From Callaeas wilsoni (Eukaryota; Chordata; Aves; Passeriformes; Callaeidae): a stretch of DNA of 64,000 nt. The translations under genes were made by a program, and so were the position numbers. The notes under the pieces were generated by a model. It was not told the DNA's origin. It did not search any database and worked only from the letters and a program-made list of their open reading frames with translations. The DNA lies in contig VWPU01013673.1 in the NCBI GenBank assembly GCA_013398955.1, positions 40,007-104,006 of the forward strand, written 5' to 3'. This document shows, piece after piece, positions 12,401-23,573 of the stretch; within the stretch, counting starts at the first letter, position 1, and every line of letters starts with the position of its first letter.

Positions 12401-15400
12401 CATTGTATCCTGATAATTATTTAAATGGCTCAAAGAGCAACAGATTAGGGATGTCACTAATATTTTCCATGTTTGAGAAAAAATACTGATGAGGGAAGCC
12501 AACCTTTTAATTTTTCCCTCGTAATAAATTAGGTAGTAAATAAAAAAAGAGAAATTTTGCAATTTTAGATAGACTTAAACCATTTCAGATTACTCAATCT
12601 AAGAAGACTGAAGCTAGCTGCAGCCTTTTGTATAGTTTAGGCTGGTTTAAACCCACTCGTATTTATACAGTAGGATGTTTAGCATCAGAATGAATCTGAC
12701 ATTTGGAGACCTGGTTCCTGATGGGTGAATTAAGGAGGCAAATTCCTTTTTCTAGGTGTTTCTTTTTGCAGGCATAAATTTTGTGGTTGGACAGAAGCTT
12801 TCGAAAATGTAATTAGTTATGCTAGAGAAGAATGGTATATAGTGGTGTTTTTGCAAACTTGAGTATGAAAATGCTTGCATGTGTATTTACAAAGTCTTAC
12901 AAGCTCAGTCTGGAAGCAAATGTATTTCAAATTAGATAGTGAATAGTGCTATGGTGCTTTTTAATCAGAAGGTCCATAAGCTCACCTAGCTAAAGGTAAA
13001 TGCTACCTGAATTTGCTGTTAGTCCTTGCAATTTCTACAATGGCTCTGAAATGTCTTTTAATTGAAAAGCACAATAACCTATTCAAATTAGTAAAGATGG
13101 AACCTGACAAGTATAGTACTTATTTTCTTTTTAATTTGAATAAAATATTTCCAGGATTTTGTGAGATGATCTGAAATATTTCTTGTCTCATTTTGCCTCA
13201 CATTTCTTTTTAAAGCAATAAAATTCCTCGTCCTTTGATGATCTATGCCATAGGTTAGCCATTTATACTTAGAAAATGAGAGCATAATCAAGTGCTTTTC
13301 TTTTACACTTTTAAAGTCCAATCATTATTAAATGTAATAATTAAAAACAGAATGATGCTTTGCTTTCATGAGTTGAACCAATGCTGATCTCAGAGCTTTA
13401 CTGGCATGATGTCTGAATATCATAATTCAAAAGCAGAAACATGCTGGCTGAGGAAGAGCAGGAACCCTATGGCACTGACTACATGCAGATTGCTTCAGGG
13501 ACCCGACACCAGAGCTGGCCAGATAGAAAGGAGGAAAACAACTTTGTGCTCTCACTTTTCATAATTCATCTCCCTCTGAAGTGGGTACAGAGGATTTTCC
13601 CATTTGCGTTACCCACAACACGAGCAGGTCTTCTTAGTCTCAGATTAGTGTCAGTTGTGCATCCTAATATTGGGCTTCTCCTCCTCCTATGGGTAGACAA
13701 GTTTTGTGATCCCAGATATCCCTTTTCATGTCTGACTACTGTGTAAAAGCAAGACCAGCACAGAAGCAGCACAGGTGACCACTGCCAATGCCATTATTTT
13801 CTGTTAAAATTAAATGACCTCTGTGCATTTCCACTTGATGAGACTCCTTTCCTGTCACAGAAACATCTCTTTTGATCCCTAGTAATCACACAGTATTCTG
13901 GTCTGTACCCAAGCAGGACCAGGATGCAGGCCTGTTTTGAGACGTCAGCTCACTCTGCTCTGGAGACTTGACCACCAGGTAGAATAAAGCAGAACTACTT
14001 CCAAGCAAACTGGCTGAGGACCTGAAACTTAGTTTTAGCAAATTTATTCACCCTTATACTTAAGCAAAAGACAGCACACACTCACAAGCTTCATAGCACA
14101 CTCTTGGCATTTTGTATTATTTTGGTCTCTTCCTAGCATAGATGTATTATAACATCCTGAGTTTAGATGATATCCAGTGGCAAGAGGAATATATATAATT
14201 CCATTGTTTTTGCTGGTGGTTGTAGGAGTGCACCTATCAGACTAAATTACTTATGGTGATTGGGATTTTCTAGCCATAAAATCTAGCAGTAGAATGACAG
14301 ACTGAGCACTTTGCTTTTCTTCTTGCTTGGGTGATATTTTTATACACCCAATTTTACATGCAATATGCAATTTTAAAAAATCTTTACTGTTTTTTCTTGT
14401 AGGTTTTTACCAGGTCTTCTGGTTTTCTACAGGCCCAGATTTTCATAGTAATATTTCACTACCGTTTTCTCCTCCCTATTCTTACTTGACAGACAAAAGT
14501 CATTGCATTTGCAAATTAGCTTAGTGCAAAATAACACCTAGGGCCTAACCACTCTTTAAGTTGCACTGAAGTCAAAGGACACTGCATGCAAAGTTCTGCT
14601 AGTCCCAGGGCAGCATCTGGGGATAGACTAAACAACAAAAACATATACAGCTCACCACACGCAGGGCATTCTGTGTAAAGCCGGTGCATCAGGGTTCGCC
14701 ACCTTCTTTTGTTGTGGTAGGAGCTAATTACACTACCATGAGTTTTGTAAATGAGAGACTATCTCTCTCTTTGTTCTGATGATACACTTCAAAGTCATGG
14801 CCTAGTGCACTGTCTACCTTCAGCAGGGAGGAAGGGTGTGCACTGTGGCTTATTTGTGACAGTACATTTCACTGCTCTTGTGGTTAACCCTACAGTGACA
14901 GGTTTTACATAAAGTTAAGAAACATTAAACCTCTTGATAGGAGCCATAAGGGGAACTTAATCAAATTCAAGTATCTTAGTCTTGTAAAATAACCTTTTCT
15001 CAGCTGGCATTTTGCAGCGAATTCCATGTATGAGGTTGATAATAAACTTTAGAGTATGTTTAGGTAAGCAGAACTGATAATAGAGACATCTTTCTTGAGC
15101 TGAATTAAGATGAACAACAGACACCTGTTCTCTAACATTTTCAAGGAAGAAAAAAGGCAGGTTGTTAAGCTATGTTTTATATTCAGGAAATAGAAAACAA
15201 GTTAAAATGCAGGCTGAAAACAAAACTCAGTGCAAGTTTGCTGCTGGGACAGGGTGGGTAGAGTAATGAAAAAACCTATTTGGCTTGTTAAGACTCATAA
15301 GTAAAAAAATTGAAAACCAAAATGAGTGACACCAAGTAATGGCAAATATTCTCAATTTTCTGAAAGTAATCTTTAACAGTATGTATTTATTGTTAGTTCT

Positions 15401-16861
15401 TGATTTGAAAGAAGAGGTGGTCTCTAAAACATTTTTCAACATTTCCAGTTTTTCTGTAAATGAGTTCCCGTATGTTCATCCTATTACCAAATAAAAACAA
15501 CGAGATCTTCCCTGCATTTGAATTCAAGTTGTAGAAGGATTAATTTTTTTCTTTTTTCATGCTTTTTACATCTGATGCAGGCATGGTGCTTGCTGTTTAC
15601 TTTTCAGCATCTGACTCCCCAGAGTCCTAGTAATAATCAAGCTTTTTTTTAAGCACTGTGGGAATTTTGCTTGGACAGCTGTTATTTCTCACCCCTTGCC
15701 CCCTGGGAGAAGTTAGTGTCATTATTAATGTAATTTCTAAAGATAGGAAAACTGAGGTAGTGAATTCAACTAGCTTATTTAAGGACTCCAAGGTAAATCT
15801 CACCTTTCCACTTTTCTCTTGACTGAAATCACAATCTGTGAGATTATCTAAACCAAGAACAGCACACCACAGCTCAGCAGCCTTTAGCTCAGCAGCTTTA
15901 GACAAGTTATCAGCACTATAACTTGTTGGTTAATCCAAAGTTTATTGGGAACTTTGTGTGTCCTCACTGGTGTGAGTTTCTGTTAGGGAACACTGTTTGA
16001 ATGTTTAACCTCGGGATTGTTGAGTTAGACTAGTCTCAGCATTCTTCAACACCAAAAGCAGCTTGATCCTCCTTCTCCATCTACCACTGCTAACTTTTGC
16101 AAATAGGGTAAAGGTAAAGCTGCCCACTTAGGCAGAGCATCCTTGTAATGAGGCTACTACTTTGGATGTTTTCACTCAGGATTTTCTTGCAGGTGGCATT
16201 TAGAAATCTTGCTCTTTGGAGAGATATTGGAGAGGTCTTGCTTTTTGGAGAAAAACGTTTTAAGGAAAAATTGAGGAATGAAACATTCATGTCTCATTAC
16301 CCCCATAATTCTCATGCAATGTAAACAGATCTAAACTTAAAACTAATTCATTTTTATACCTGTTGGCATATTTGCATTGGTCTTTTGTTTATTTTTAATA
16401 AGCAATGCTTACACAGAACTTGTCATCCACTTCTCCAACTCTATCCCACCTTTAACCCGTTGATCCATTAATGTGAACCTGCAAACAGCAAATTGCACGT
16501 CCCTTATGTGCGATTCTTCTTCTGAGCCTGCAGACCACCATTAGAATAAGCAGGTCAGGGGTATAAATGCAGAAGAAAAAGTTTTGGCATATAGCTGTAA
16601 GGACACAAACAACCAGCTTAATGAGGTTTTGAACAGGGCTTAGCATTGTTCATGTACTCTGAGTTAGATGCATGGGAGAAATACCAACAAAATATTGTCA
16701 AGAGGTCAAAATAACAAAAAAGACTTTACTGGCAACTTCAGAAAATCAGAGAAATTTGGCAAAAGGTTTAGTACAACATTCAATCATCATAAAACACTTC
16801 TCAAAGCATTAACTTGGCCCTTCAACTTAGCAAACTCCAAGCCCATTCTATTTTAAGTTAC
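12401..16861. other. non-coding stretch
   Basis: Single-copy AT-rich sequence. Open frames of up to about 100 codons (plus 13,441-13,746; minus 15,627-15,905) show no domain, signal or splice support. Around 15,740 the words GAAAACTGAGG and ACTAGCTTATTTAAGGACTCCAAGG faintly resemble a MIR SINE core, but this is too weak to call. Confidence 0.4.
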
Positions 16862-17997
16862 TGTCTTAGTTTGAGAGACAGATGTCTGCTAAGGAAGGCA
16901 GGAGCCTTCCTTGAAATGGAAAATGTGAACCCCTTCCCTCTGAATTGTTATAATTTTGAAATTAAGGGGCTCTCAGGCAAAGATATGAGAATAAGAATAA
17001 CAGTTCTTTACTAGTATGTCCAATAAGGCAAAACCAACAACAACTCTGGCATTAACAACAACCAGAACCAGGAACCCAGTAACGGCCTTCTCAGCTGCAG
17101 GCACTTTCCCCTTTGGTGCAGTTATGGTCACAGCCGGCAGGGGCGCTGGTGGCTCCCGGTGGGCAGGGCAGGTGCGATGGTTCCCCCGTGGCTGCAGGGG
17201 GCGCGCCGACATGAGCTCAGGGAGCACGCGGTAATGGCGGCGTGACCGAGATGAGAAGGGATGGAAGAGAGGCCTGCGTCACAAGCCCCCAGGGACAGCC
17301 AAGCCTGGTGCCCCAGCAGGACTCTCGGAAGCGGCAAGCTGGGACAGCAGGGACGAGCAAAAATCCTGGGGTGGTGGTGGAGATGTATCACACTCTGGAG
17401 CCGTAGTGGGAACCCCTGGGGTGTCTCAGCAGGCAGGAGGTGCGGGGCTGCAGTGAAGCGAGGGCTGAGAGCAGCGCTGAAGAAGCGGTGGGGGCGGGGC
17501 AGTGGCAGCCCGGCTCCAAGGAAGGCAGGGAGAGGCAGGCTCAGGATCTCAGGCACCTGGGCAGATGGTAAGAAGTCCCTCCCTTAGTGAGATGAGTGTT
17601 AATACATTCCCAGTTCAGAGGCTGCTCTTACAAGCAGAGGCTCACCCCACAGTAGAAGAAGTAGGACCGGACTGGACTATGCTGGTAGTCGCGAATTCCC
17701 TTCTCCAAACGGCGTCTCTGATCATCCTCCTTCCCAAGCTGAGAGAGAGAGAGTGAGAGAGCTAGGGGCTGCCCCCAACCCTGCTTTTCCCAGTCTCCAA
17801 TCTCACGGTATCTCTCCCCTACATGGGAAACCTCAGGTAACAAGAGAGGAGCCAGCTGCACCCCTCTCCTGAGCTGATAACTTCTTTTGTCTGTGTTAAA
17901 TATCCAGTCATTATGGCCTCTTAGAAACAGTTATGGGGAAAATTCCTTAAGAAGGAAAAAAAAAAACAACAGAAAGAGAACTCCTAAGACCCCTACA
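16862..17997 (-). mobile_element. solo LTR, 1,136 bp, target duplication GTTAC
   Basis: The plus strand runs from TGTCTTAGTTTGAGAGACAG to CCTAAGACCCCTACA, flanked by GTTAC at 16,857-16,861 and 17,998-18,002. The first 350 bases parallel the LTR at 4,196-5,519 block by block (GGCAAAGATATG, AATAACAGTTCTTTAC, TTTCCCCTTTGGTG, CACAGCCGGCAGGGGCGCTG, GCAGGGGGCGC). Both copies lie in the same orientation, 12 kb apart. The middle is CpG-rich, and the long open frames on both strands there reflect composition. No retroviral genes adjoin it. Confidence 0.85.
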
Positions 17998-18002
17998 GTT
18001 AC

Positions 18003-18509
18003 CCAAAAATTCCAAGAAGAGAGAATTAGAAGAAGAAAGAGAAAGAGAGAAAATGGAAAAGATAATAAAGAAAATTGAAAAATAATAATAATAAAGAAAA
18101 GAAAATAATAAAGCACACACATAGCTACCAAATTCTGGGTTCCAGTTGTGTTTAGATAGAAATTCTAAGAGGTGGTAGGGTGAAGACATGTTATTGCCTC
18201 GTGTTCAGCCTTAAATACTCCTTGGCCTTCCTGGGCCATTCCCCTAGATGGGACTTCTGGTCATTTGGCCACTCAGGACCTTGATTGTGAGCTCCAGAAG
18301 TGAGTGTGAAGCATTGCCTCCAGGGATTGGCAGGTTCTTCTAGGCTGGGATACAGGCTCCAGAGGCTAGGGTGTAGAGGTTAGTGCATTGCCTTGCCAGG
18401 GCAAGACTCCACCTGCCCCTTTCCCCACACACATGCACCCCAAAATGTCTCAAGACATCAGTCTTTCCGGTCTCCCACAGCTACCAAGTACAGTCCCTTC
18501 ATTATGGCT
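18003..18509. other. purine-rich flank followed by a GC-richer unknown stretch
   Basis: From 18,003 to about 18,115 the plus strand is nearly pure A/G with AATAATAATAATAAAG runs, directly beside the LTR duplication. From about 18,200 to 18,470 the sequence is richer in G and C and has several GGCCATTCC/GGCTGGG-like words. It may be an old repeat, but I cannot name it. Confidence 0.4.
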
Positions 18510-18595
18510 AGCTAAATGACCTTGCTCAAATTCTTATCGTGTGCCCAGTTTCTTCATTTGTTTGGGAATGATAACATTTAATCCCCTTTAAACAT
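18510..18595 (-). mobile_element. MIR-like SINE relic
   Basis: The plus strand reads AAATGACCTTGCTCAAATTC, then CCCAGTTTCTTCATTTGTTTG and GGGAATGATAACATTTAATCC. This follows the reversed MIR/CORE-SINE pattern (a 'tgaccttgggcaa' word, then 'cagtttcctcatctgt', then a short 'ggggataat' word). It is a small, old and diverged piece. Confidence 0.55.
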
Positions 18596-19231
18596 ATGTC
18601 CCTACACAGGGATCTGTTAACTGTTTGATTAGAAAAATAGCAGTAGGGAGGATTCACCTTCAAAAGAGGGGCGCAGTCAACCTAACAGTGTTCCTTTTTC
18701 GCAAAAACACACTGTAGATTTGTTGCCAGTCAGGCCTTGCTTCCAATAGCAACGCTCATTGTGACAATATCATGTTAAATTATAGGAAGGTGCCTTCTGT
18801 CTGTCACTTCCAGAAATGACTGGCCTGTGTTTTATCTCTCTCTTTGTTAGAGACCTTCTACCTCAGTATATGTTTTGGCACCAATCGGGTTAGGGACAGA
18901 CTAGAGGTTTTTTTCATTTGGCTATTTTAACACTGGTAACTTCCTACCCATGCCCTGTTACTGTGGCTTATACAGCAATCTATTTGCTCTGGTATGGTTT
19001 GCAAATCAGCCCTTTCTGTACAGTTATTTACAGTATGTGCTGAGGAGTAGGTTGTACAATGTTTTAAATGCATATAGTCCAGTGCTGATGACATCATTTG
19101 TTCACAGCCATTATTGTGTTGTTTCTCTATGCTCTATAGAGAAGATCTTGTTTTATATAGATCTTGTTTTGGGGGAGTTGGTTTTGCTGGAAGCAACCAC
19201 TAACATGTAGTTAAGAAACAGTCTGCTGTTA

Positions 19232-19234
19232 ACA

Positions 19235-19273
<39 letters not shown>
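19232..19273. repeat. CA dinucleotide microsatellite
   Basis: About 18 CA units with one CGCG interruption at the left end. Confidence 0.95.
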
Positions 19274-19276
<3 letters not shown>

Positions 19277-20150
19277 TTTCTAATTGAGTAAATGTTATCA
19301 TCTTGGGGCTTTTTTTGCAAATTGCACTCAGCATCTTGAATTTAAAGGGGAAGCTTTATCACATTGTGTTTAATATCACTTTTAAAGGAGTGAGGCTGAC
19401 CAAAAAAGGCATATGTGTGTATGATCCCATCCATCTCCTTGCCAGTGGGTTGTTCAGTCTGCCTCACTACTGTATTTTGAATCTGTTCCTTGTCAATTTT
19501 AAGTGTGAGAGAGGAAGAATCACCCAGGAAGTCACACAGCTGGTCAAGTTTTGTGAGGTGAGGTAGCTGCATACAGGAGAGAGCCCTGACAGTGTTCCTA
19601 CCTTGACTTGACCACTGGTGTAACCAGAGTCTACTGGCAACTCAACAACATATCACAGCACCATAGGGAGCCCAGAGGCCATGGGCACATCTGCTGCCTC
19701 TTGGAATGGCTCCTTCTTCTCAGTGCAAAGAAGTTGAACTAAACATTTCTCAAAGGAACCTGAACTAAGTGTGATGAGAAAGCACAGTAGGGGTATTGAT
19801 ACACCCAGGTTATTATTATTTGCAATAACTGAGTGACCATATTTTCGCTTCTGCGGCTTGGAAACATTTGGAGGTCTACTTCTGTCAGGGTCATGGAAGT
19901 GCACATAGGCCTCAGTGTCTGGGACCAGCCTTACGGAAGACCCCCACCATCTTCTGCCAAGAATCCAGGACTGATCCCAGCTCAGCCTGGGTCTTTCAGT
20001 CCCTGACTGAGCCCTGATGTAGGTGTGCCCATCTCTGTCCCTGTCTCCTGGGTGGGCCTGGGACCTGCACTGCAGAGGGCTGTTCTCCAGGATGGAGCCC
20101 TCAGACCTGGATCTTAGCTTGTCATACAGAATTCTAGGAGTAACATGCTC
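19274..20150. other. non-coding stretch
   Basis: A short segment near 19,500-19,545 (GTCACACAGCTGGTCAAG) recalls the MIR SINE core but is too short to assign. The remainder shows no supported feature. Confidence 0.4.
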
Positions 20151-20296
20151 TGTTCTATTTCTATTTCTACTTCTATTTCTATTTCTATTTCTATTTCTAT
20201 TTCTATTTCTATTTCTATTTCTATTTCTATTTCTATTTCTATTTCTATTTCTATTTCTATTTCTATTTCTATTTCTATTTCTATTTCTATTTCATT
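20151..20296. repeat. TTTCTA hexamer array
   Basis: About 24 near-perfect copies of the hexamer CTATTT (one CTACTT variant near the left end). The frame across it reads as alternating Leu/Phe or Ser/Ile, which is an artefact of the repeat. Confidence 0.95.
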
Positions 20297-20819
20297 CTAT
20301 GTCTTCTTCTATTCCCTGCGCACTAGGACTTAAATGGTGAAAAGCAATTTCATTTGCCTGAAATGCCATGGGTTTTTCAGCACCAAAAATGCTTTCGAGG
20401 ACATGTAACACAAAGGCTACAACTAGAGTCAGGATTTTATTTTTGGGTTTATTTATCGTTATTTTTCTGAAATAATTTCAGACCCCCTGCTCACAAGTGT
20501 TAGCACAATGCCCATGTGTAGCCAGAAGCTGGGTGATGCATCTCAGTTTAGTTTGAAAAAACATCCTTTGCAGTCTGTCAGTCTAACAGAGCTACAAAAA
20601 GCAGCAGAAGGAACACAGGCCAAACAAACTCTATATCCTGAAGAGAATGTGAATAATTAGGTTCAGTAACAATTACACAAAGGAAGAAAATAGAAGAATG
20701 GATGTGGGGCACAACAGGCTATCTTCATGGTGCATGAGCATCAGGCAGCAACCTGGCCAAAAGGGACTGGAGGAGCCTGACCAGTGGTCAGGTTTGATAC
20801 TGCAGAGGAAGGCAAAAAA

Positions 20820-20925
20820 CCCCCAGGGATGAATGCAAATCTGCCCTGAGGAAAAATTGCTTCCTGACCCCAGCATTAGAGATTGACCATTCTCTGAGCA
20901 TGTGAGAAAAATCCACTTCCACATC
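20820..20925. repeat. possible ancient amniote interspersed repeat
   Basis: The words CCCTGAGGAAAAATTGCTTCC, TGACCCC, GAGATTGACCA and CTCTGAGCATGTGAGAAAAA occur in the order I associate with an old reptile/bird LINE or conserved interspersed repeat ('ttccttcctgacccc ... gatca ... ccctgagcatgtg'). Similar-looking text may continue to about 21,150. The assignment is from memory only. Confidence 0.35.
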
Positions 20926-21956
20926 ATCCCACACGTTGGTCAAACATCCCAGATGATGTCCAAACCCTATTCTCCCTCAGTCTGGAGCTATCTTAGGAGC
21001 CACATGCCCTTGTGTGGGAAGAATTCTTCCCATGCCTGGCAGGACATCAATGGGTGCTCCAAAGCACTTGGAACACTGGTAACATTTCTGCATCCCATTT
21101 CTTACAGCTTCTGCTCCTGGCTCCACAGGAGATGACGGTGGAGAGCTCACTAGTGTCATAGTGACTGACCAAGAAGTAGCTATCTTTGAACTTTCCTTGA
21201 GGTGTCTCGTTGGATGAAAATGAATTTTGTATAACCAGAGATTTTCTTAACACTGTTAGGAGACTGAGTCTCTCCAAGTTTAGACCATTTCTTCAATCAC
21301 TCTAATGAAACACAGTCTTGGTTCTCCTGGTCCTCTGTCCTGCAGATCTTTCTGATAATTACAGCAGAAAACCTCCTTTCTTGACAAAGGCTGCAAAAGG
21401 GAGAAAGATGATTTTTCCCAGCAGATTAGGCTAATTTTTCATGTGCAGTTTTCTACTAAGGATCAGCTCTGACATTCATTCTTTCATCTGTTATGCAAAT
21501 CAAGGCATGATGTAGACATAGGCCCAAGTGTTTATATCCATTGGCATGTCTCCAAGAATCAAGGAAAGAGTTGTACCAAAGAAGGGTTAAGAGGAAATAC
21601 TGTATGCATGCTACCCTATTCAAATCTGAGGTTTGATCTTATAAGATGATGGGTTGCACATTCCACCGGTCAGAGCAAACAGAGTGGCTAATGCACTCAG
21701 TCTCCTTGCTGAGTTAGTGTCTGGACAACACACAATCTATCTGCATGATGCTACCTGTGTAACTATTGTAGTCTACACTGGCACTACCAACATTATGCTA
21801 CTAAATATGTTTTCTCTGCTTTCATTGCCTTGATGATAGACATGATCTTAAAAAAGAATTATTTTCCCTAAATTAAAAGAAATTTTTTAAAAAAGAAAAA
21901 AAATACTTACATCACTCCATGCATGAAGAACCTGAGAATCATAACCTATTGAAGCC

Positions 21957-22125
21957 CCTTACAAAAACCCTGTGAGGTAAGTATTGTAATTTTTATTCCC
22001 ATTTTACATGCAGAGAAACTGGAGTGAAAGTTATAGTCCAGGTAGCATGAGAAGTCAGTGAGAAATCTGGGAACAGAATTCCAGAGTCCTGACAGAGTCT
22101 TTTGCCCATCACTGTGATGCACTAA
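21957..22125 (+). mobile_element. MIR-like SINE relic
   Basis: The segment runs AACCCTGTGAGGTAAGTATT, TTTTTATTCCCATTTTACATG, CAGAGAAACTGGAGTGAAAG, then AAATCTGGGAACAGAATTCC and AGAGTCCTGAC. This tracks the MIR/CORE-SINE consensus layout in order over about 170 bases. The GTAAGT at 21,979 is part of the SINE pattern and not evidence of an exon. This is the best of several MIR-like pieces in the window. Confidence 0.7.
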
Positions 22126-22139
22126 AGTCTTAAGAAGTC

Positions 22140-23474
22140 ATGAATTGCCTTTATCTACTTCTTTATGAAGATGATAAACAGTACTGTCACTCTTCTGGAT
22201 AAACCTCTTTAAATCTATTACCAAAGTCATCTCTTCTGGCAAAGTCTGCAATAAAACTGCTGGTAACAATAAACATTTCCTCACACTGAGGAATGGAAAA
22301 TTAAATAACAGTTCAGCCGAATCCATGCTGAATACAGAAAATGGCATTAATATGAAAAGTGAATATTCTTCAAAGAACAGTAATTCTCCTGGTTATTTTT
22401 CAACCTTTTAATGAATGTGAAACTAATCTAGTTGAGAACAGGAAGGATTATGACTATGCAGAAATCTAGATGAGCATTTCTGAAGTTTAGAAAATCCATA
22501 GATTTTTGTTTCCCAAGACATTTTAGGGTATGTTTAATCACTCGAGGAGTTTAGCAAGATGGGAGTATGACTGTTGTAGTATTTGAATCAGTGATGTTAG
22601 CTAGCTCCCACAGTGGAATCTTTTTTGCTTCTTAGGATTCCTGCTAAGAGCAATGACTTTTCTTTTTAAATCCTTCTCATACTAATTATTTAACTGGTTA
22701 TTTTGCAAATAATAACGAAACATAACATGAAAATATTTTGATCATGGTCATGCTTAATTTTTTACTCTATGTAAAGAGGTAAGAAAGCAAGATGTAGGTT
22801 CAAATAAACAGAGCCAAGAAGTTGAGAATGGCCAGGTTCATATGTAGACCACTTCCCGCTTTCACAATGGCCTGTAGTTTATTGGAAAGTCAGACAAAAT
22901 GCCTCAGATGCAGCTATTACTGACTTCTGGGAAACATTATCTCAATTGAGATTTATTGCCTTAAAATTACCTTGATCAAGAGTATTTTGAAAACAATGAG
23001 GTATTTTGCTGTATATATGTAGATAGGTAAGTATAAAGTTGCTTCTTCATTTAGTTTTGGCAGTTTCATCTACTCTCTAAACTGTTGTTATCTAACCAAG
23101 AGAATGTTCCTTCCTGTGTTAATGTCATCTGCTGAAATGTCAGAATAAGGGTGTGATTTCAAGATCCAGTATTCTGTAGTGCTTAATTGCCCTAATTTCA
23201 ATTTTGGAGATGCCTATGTTTCATTTTAGAGTTTTACATCTATATTTATGATTTATATTTTCAAAACCTTTTTTTTCTGTGAACTTTTTCCTAACTGTCT
23301 GTAACTACCCATTAACCTAAAAGAATCCTGGCTCTCAGGCTGAGAAACCATCCTTTGTACAGACAGACTGTGCTGAGTGGGATAGATACAGCTTCTGAGG
23401 AATCCATTTCTTCTCCACAAGTGAGTGAAAGCTAGGCACAGTAACCATCGTTGTTCTTCCTTTGTCACCACCAG
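22140..23474. other. non-coding stretch
   Basis: AT-rich single-copy sequence with no supported feature. Confidence 0.45.
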
Positions 23475-23573
23475 CCATCAAACCTCAACTGCATCACCTC
23501 AGGAGGCCTACTCACAACTCAGGAGACTACTTCCCTGCCTTACACAAGAAATTGGAGGAACATCCAGTGAGAG
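23475..23573 (+). CDS. candidate internal coding exon, phase 1-1, 99 bp
   Basis: A pyrimidine-rich acceptor (TTCTTCCTTTGTCACCACCAG) ends at 23,474 and a good donor (GAG/GTAAGAT) follows 23,573. The 99 bases are open in phase 1 on both sides. They encode about 33 residues, with IKPQLHHLRRPTHNSGDYF followed by PALHKKLEEHPVR. I recognise no family. It lies on the strand opposite to the better-supported duplicated exons. Splice-bounded open stretches of this size also arise by chance in a 64-kb window. Confidence 0.3.

Noticed and set aside
20023..20340. Phe/Leu- and Ser/Ile-repeat frames that look like membrane segments
   Set aside because: They are translations of the TTTCTA hexamer array.
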